Shown piece by piece: positions 61,001-64,000 of a DNA stretch of 64,000 nucleotides. The position numbers and the translations under genes are program-made. Numbering within the stretch: position 1 is the stretch's first letter; each line of letters begins with the position of its first letter. Origin of the DNA: Edaphochlamys debaryana (Eukaryota; Chlorophyta; Chlorophyceae; Chlamydomonadales); assembly GCA_016858145.1 (NCBI GenBank), contig JAEHOE010000002.1, positions 1,426,001 through 1,490,000 on the forward strand. The letters run 5' to 3'. The notes beneath the pieces are model-generated. The model had not been told where the DNA came from. It searched no databases and was given only the letters and a program-made list of their open reading frames with translations.

Positions 61001-64000
61001 TGACTTGCACGCGCAAGCCCGAGGGGTCCGTGATGGAACTGACCGCGGGCCGCACCCCCAGCGTCACGTGCTGCAGCGACACGGTGGTCAGCTCCGTGAG
61101 CCCGGCGCGCGGCGGGCCCGGCAGCTTGGCCGTCCACATGCGTGGCTTCTCCTCCACCACCAGCTGCAAGGGGGCGGGCGGTGGGTAGCGTGACAAGTTG
61201 GAGAGCAGGAGAGGGAGCGAGGTAAGGGCAGCAGCACCCAAGGGGCAAGGCAGGCACTGCGGCAAAGGGGAATCCTGCCAGGTTGACACCAGGGCTAGCT
61301 GGCACCGAAGGGCGCTGTGCCATGCTTAACAGCCAACAGGGAGCTCATCAAAAGCAGCCTGCGCAAACTTCAAGCCAGATGGAGCCTAAGGCTCGGCCGC
61401 AAGCGAACGCACCTTCACATCCAGGTGGTACAGGTGGAACCGCACCTCCAGGCGGTGCGGCCGCGCCGGTGCCTTAGCCACCGGTCTGGCGGGTTTGCTC
61501 CGCTTGGGCCGCTGGCTGGCCATGGCCTGAAGGGGGCAGCACACAACAGCAGGAAGCGCAGTTGACAACAGGTCAGCCTCATTGTCCTACACCGATCACG
61601 CACAGTCCAGACGCAGCAAGCCCCTCGTCCAAGGATACCTCCGTTTGTCACCAAACCGAACACGTCTCACCTCCTGCAGCTGCACCACCACCCCCAGCAG
61701 AGCGCCCAGCGTGTGCACGCCCGCGCAGGACGCCAGGTGCTGCACGCTGGCGCGGACGTGCGTGGACGGAGCGGCCTCCGACGTGGCGGGGCTCTTGGAA
61801 AGCGTGAGGTTGAAGGACGGGTCCACGAAGGGCATGCTGTGGATGTAGACGGGGCTGGAGTCGCCCACGAAGGACCTGCGGCCCATGTGCCGGAAGGCCT
61901 GCACGAACCCCAGCTTGGCGTCAGCCTCGCTGAAGACCTGCTGCGACCCAGCACCCGGCAAGAGCCCGTTGGCCACGCTGGCGCTGCCGGGCTGCCCCGG
62001 CCCGTCGCCGGCCGCGACCTGCCCCTCCATGGCGGCGGTCGTGAAGACGCTCTGCATGCCATTCAGCCCGCGGCCGGAGGTAGAGCCCTCCATCCAGCGG
62101 TGCAGCGAGTCATGGTCGATGCCGCTGCTGGCCCCGCCGCCACTGCCGCCCGCTGCCGCTGCCGCCGGCACTCGAGTGCCAGAGATGGTGCGCCGAACCG
62201 TGCTCGCGCGCCAAGAGGGCGCGTGCGGAAGCCCGCCGGGCGCTGCGCCACCAGTGCTACTGTTGCCGCCCATGGAGGGCCGCGAGGTGAGGCCCCCGTC
62301 TTCAGAGTCGTACTGCGCACGTGCGTCCTCGGGGATACGGCGCATGCTGGACCGCAGGTAGCTCGGGGGCGGCTCACGGCCGGGGGCGACGGAGCCGGCG
62401 GAAGGGAGCCCGGCGGTGCTGGCGAGGCCGGGCCCGCCAGCCGTGCTGCGGCGGGCCATGATATTGAGAACGTTGGCGTTGGCGGTGACGGAGGAGAGGA
62501 TCTGGACCATGGAGGACGTCTTGCGGTGGGCGGCGTTAACTAGCCCCAGGCGGCTCGCCAGGCCCCCGCCGCTGGAGCTGCGCGTGTGCTCTGACGTGCG
62601 CCGGTGCGTCGCCGCGGCCGTGAAGACGCTGCGGAGCCGCGAGCTGCCCGACGTGCGGTACGCACGCGGGCTGGCGCTGAACATGGGCGGCGGGGCGTCG
62701 CCGGCGTGGGGCGTGCTGTGCTCGCCGCCGTGGTCGGTCAGACCCCCGTGGTGGTGGTCCTCCAGCTCCTGGGTGTGCCGGTAGGCCGTCATCAGGTCCT
62801 GGTAGCACGAGAAGGACTGCAGCGGCTCCGTGCCCGCGCGCTCCGCCGTACGGGCTGCCGTACGGTGCGTGTTGGACAGCAGGAACATGGCGAAGTCAGA
62901 CGCGCGGTGCAGCTGCTGCAGCTCCAGCAGCCGCCGCCAGCACTGCTTGGCCTGGCCCAGCCGCTCGTCCATCGCCAGGACCTGCTGCAGGGGCAGGCCC
63001 AGGCCGGCGCGGCGGCGGTCGCGGGCGAAGGCCCGGACGGTGGCGGCGCGCAGCGGCAGGGGCCCGAGAAGCTGGTGGTAGCTGTCGTCTGGCATGAGCG
63101 CGACGGGCGGGCCGCCGAGCGCGGCGGGCCCGGGCGACGGCCGCCCCGCGTTGGCCAGCCAGATCTTGTCGTACAGCCGCCGTTTGAAGCGCGCCTGATG
63201 GTCGGACGCGAGCAGCCCTGTGGCCAGTACGGACATGTGGACCTGGTTGTTCTGGGTCAGCCGCAGGCCCGCCCGGCAGTTGGTGATGTTGGCTGTGAGT
63301 AGTGGCGTGAGGCGCAAGCCCCAGCGCAGCACGGGGTCCGTGTTGGCCAGGCGAGCCCACTCGCTCAGCTGCGTGTGCCGCTGCCGGCTTTGGACCACCC
63401 ACGCCGGCAGCTGCAGCCCAGTCCTGCAAACGGTAGAGCCGGCATCCACGTTACCAAACTATGTTATGGGCCTGCGGAGAAAGGTAACACTGCAAGGCAA
63501 GTTCCTGGCAGACTGGAAAGGCTTCCGGAGCTCGCCCTCTCCCATGCAAGAGCCTTTGCGTCACCCACCCGGTCTGCTGCATGGCCTCCAGCCGCATGTG
63601 CAGATCCTCCATGCTGCTGAAGCCCTTGGGCATCTCCACGTACAGGTTCACGGTCAGCAGGGGCACGTCCAGCAGCACGGACATGCGGGAGCCGCTGTGC
63701 TTCTTGCTCGACTCGGAAGCCCCCGAGGCCCCTGAGGCCGCGGCCCCGCCCTCGGACTGCCCGCCGTTGCCGGCGGCAGAGGCGTCCGTGCCAGCGGGGG
63801 CGGCTGAGCTGCTCACGGCCTGGGGGCCCCCAGTCCTGGCACCGGCGGCGGCAGCGGCTGCCGTCGCAGCCTCCTGCTTGCTCTTCCGCAGGACCTCCAG
63901 AACGGGGTGAAGCAAGAGCTGATCGACTGCGGCAGTAATCAGCTTGGCCTGCGGGGGGCAACGTGACGTTGACATGCTCAGCCTGACGGGAGCTGGAGGG
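34074..64000 (-). CDS. VPS13: Giant VPS13-family lipid transfer protein, 5' end outside window
   Basis: Bridge-like lipid transfer protein that moves phospholipids at membrane contact sites (family knowledge). About 53 exons and some 7000 codons lie in the window. The N-terminal chorein domain must lie beyond 64000. Seen, N to C: a long exon about 63425-61673; PCITFLRRYLNNVLYAVGVV (61.2-60.4 kb), like the family's FLxRFxxE segments; TILTNSLPYFMDGYLITTSS (52.4-52.0 kb). The adaptor-binding (VAB/SHR-BD) region has FAPFWVDNRTGYDLVFKDLD (45.1 kb), IKNKYLILNATGLTIEYKQK (42.8 kb), YMVINRCRDVVIRLKQSDW and MPFAWDEPRKLHTVKV (41.9 kb). The C-terminal helical part is at 37.1-35.3 kb (EFIEGLIAYINAMPLSDVYQ; VGVMVGALKATVGAGVRPVA). 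The PH-like end is at 34.9-34.1 kb (VVLLTNRHLAYVYA; YRVKWILRNDSIDNIRGVER). Stop TAG is at 34074-34076. Disordered insertions are long, the largest being exon 48167-45890 (about 760 codons). Exon ends here are approximate. A split into two genes is possible but not indicated. Confidence 0.85.
41048..41067. repeat. 20-bp perfect palindrome in a VPS13-like intron
   Basis: TGCCGTACACGTGTACGGCA equals its own reverse complement. It lies in the intron between exons at about 41.2-41.1 kb and 40.9 kb, next to the exon donor. Confidence 0.9.
51675..51930 (+). repeat. Minisatellite in a VPS13-like intron
   Basis: About ten degenerate copies of a unit near 20-25 bp, built from CTTGCAAGCACCC and TTGCAACCCCCT. 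The array fills most of the intron between exons ending near 51988 and beginning near 51602. The frames crossing it repeat LARG/CLQEGV-like words only because of the repeat. Confidence 0.85.

Overview
The window is nuclear DNA from a green alga of the Chlamydomonas/Volvox type (Chlorophyta, Volvocales). The evidence is very high GC, many short introns with GTGAGT/GTGGGT donors and CAG acceptors, a TGTAA polyadenylation signal, secreted Ser-Pro-rich (hydroxyproline-rich type) wall or matrix proteins, and alanine/glycine-rich low-complexity insertions inside conserved eukaryotic proteins. Genes were rebuilt exon by exon, checking splice sites and reading phase. Most lengths given are therefore manual gene models.

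Region 1 (1-16.8 kb) is a cluster of four related genes for secreted Ser-Pro-rich proteins: A (1164-7003, minus), B (8128-10302, plus), C (11983-13516, minus) and D (14557-16792, minus). Each has a signal peptide in its own exon ending in phase 1, a cysteine-containing globular module of about 130-150 residues, then a Ser/Pro/Glu/Met/Arg-rich tail. Gene A holds two globular modules and two Pro-rich segments in one phase-consistent 13-exon model. I do not recognise the module as the classical pherophorin domain. Its spacing of aromatic residues, W-D-D-x-x-x-S turns and a second G-W-x-x-R-x-S-A half looks like a two-motif beta-gamma-crystallin (Greek key) fold, which is my inference. These proteins probably belong to the cell wall or extracellular matrix.

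Region 2 (16.8-20.0 kb) contains a pair of nearly identical, inverted repeats of about 320 bp. One copy lies just upstream of gene D. The other lies inside an intron of the next gene.

Region 3 (18.4-28.6 kb, minus) is a 22-exon RTEL1-type iron-sulphur DNA helicase of about 1595 residues. It has Walker A, DEAH box, four Fe-S cysteines, a harmonin-N-like domain split by the repeat-bearing intron, and a C-terminal RING finger. Two partial copies of one of its exons lie in the neighbouring introns.

Region 4 (30.1-32.9 kb, minus) is a 3-exon Ro60 homologue (TROVE plus VWA domains) of about 804 residues, with long charged/Gly-rich insertions.

Region 5 (34.1 kb to beyond 64.0 kb, minus) is the C-terminal part of a giant VPS13-family bridge-like lipid transfer protein. 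It shows about 53 exons and roughly 7000 codons in the window, and its 5' end lies outside. Conserved VPS13 blocks alternate with very long disordered insertions. All genes except B are on the minus strand. No rRNA, tRNA, CRISPR or complete transposon was seen.
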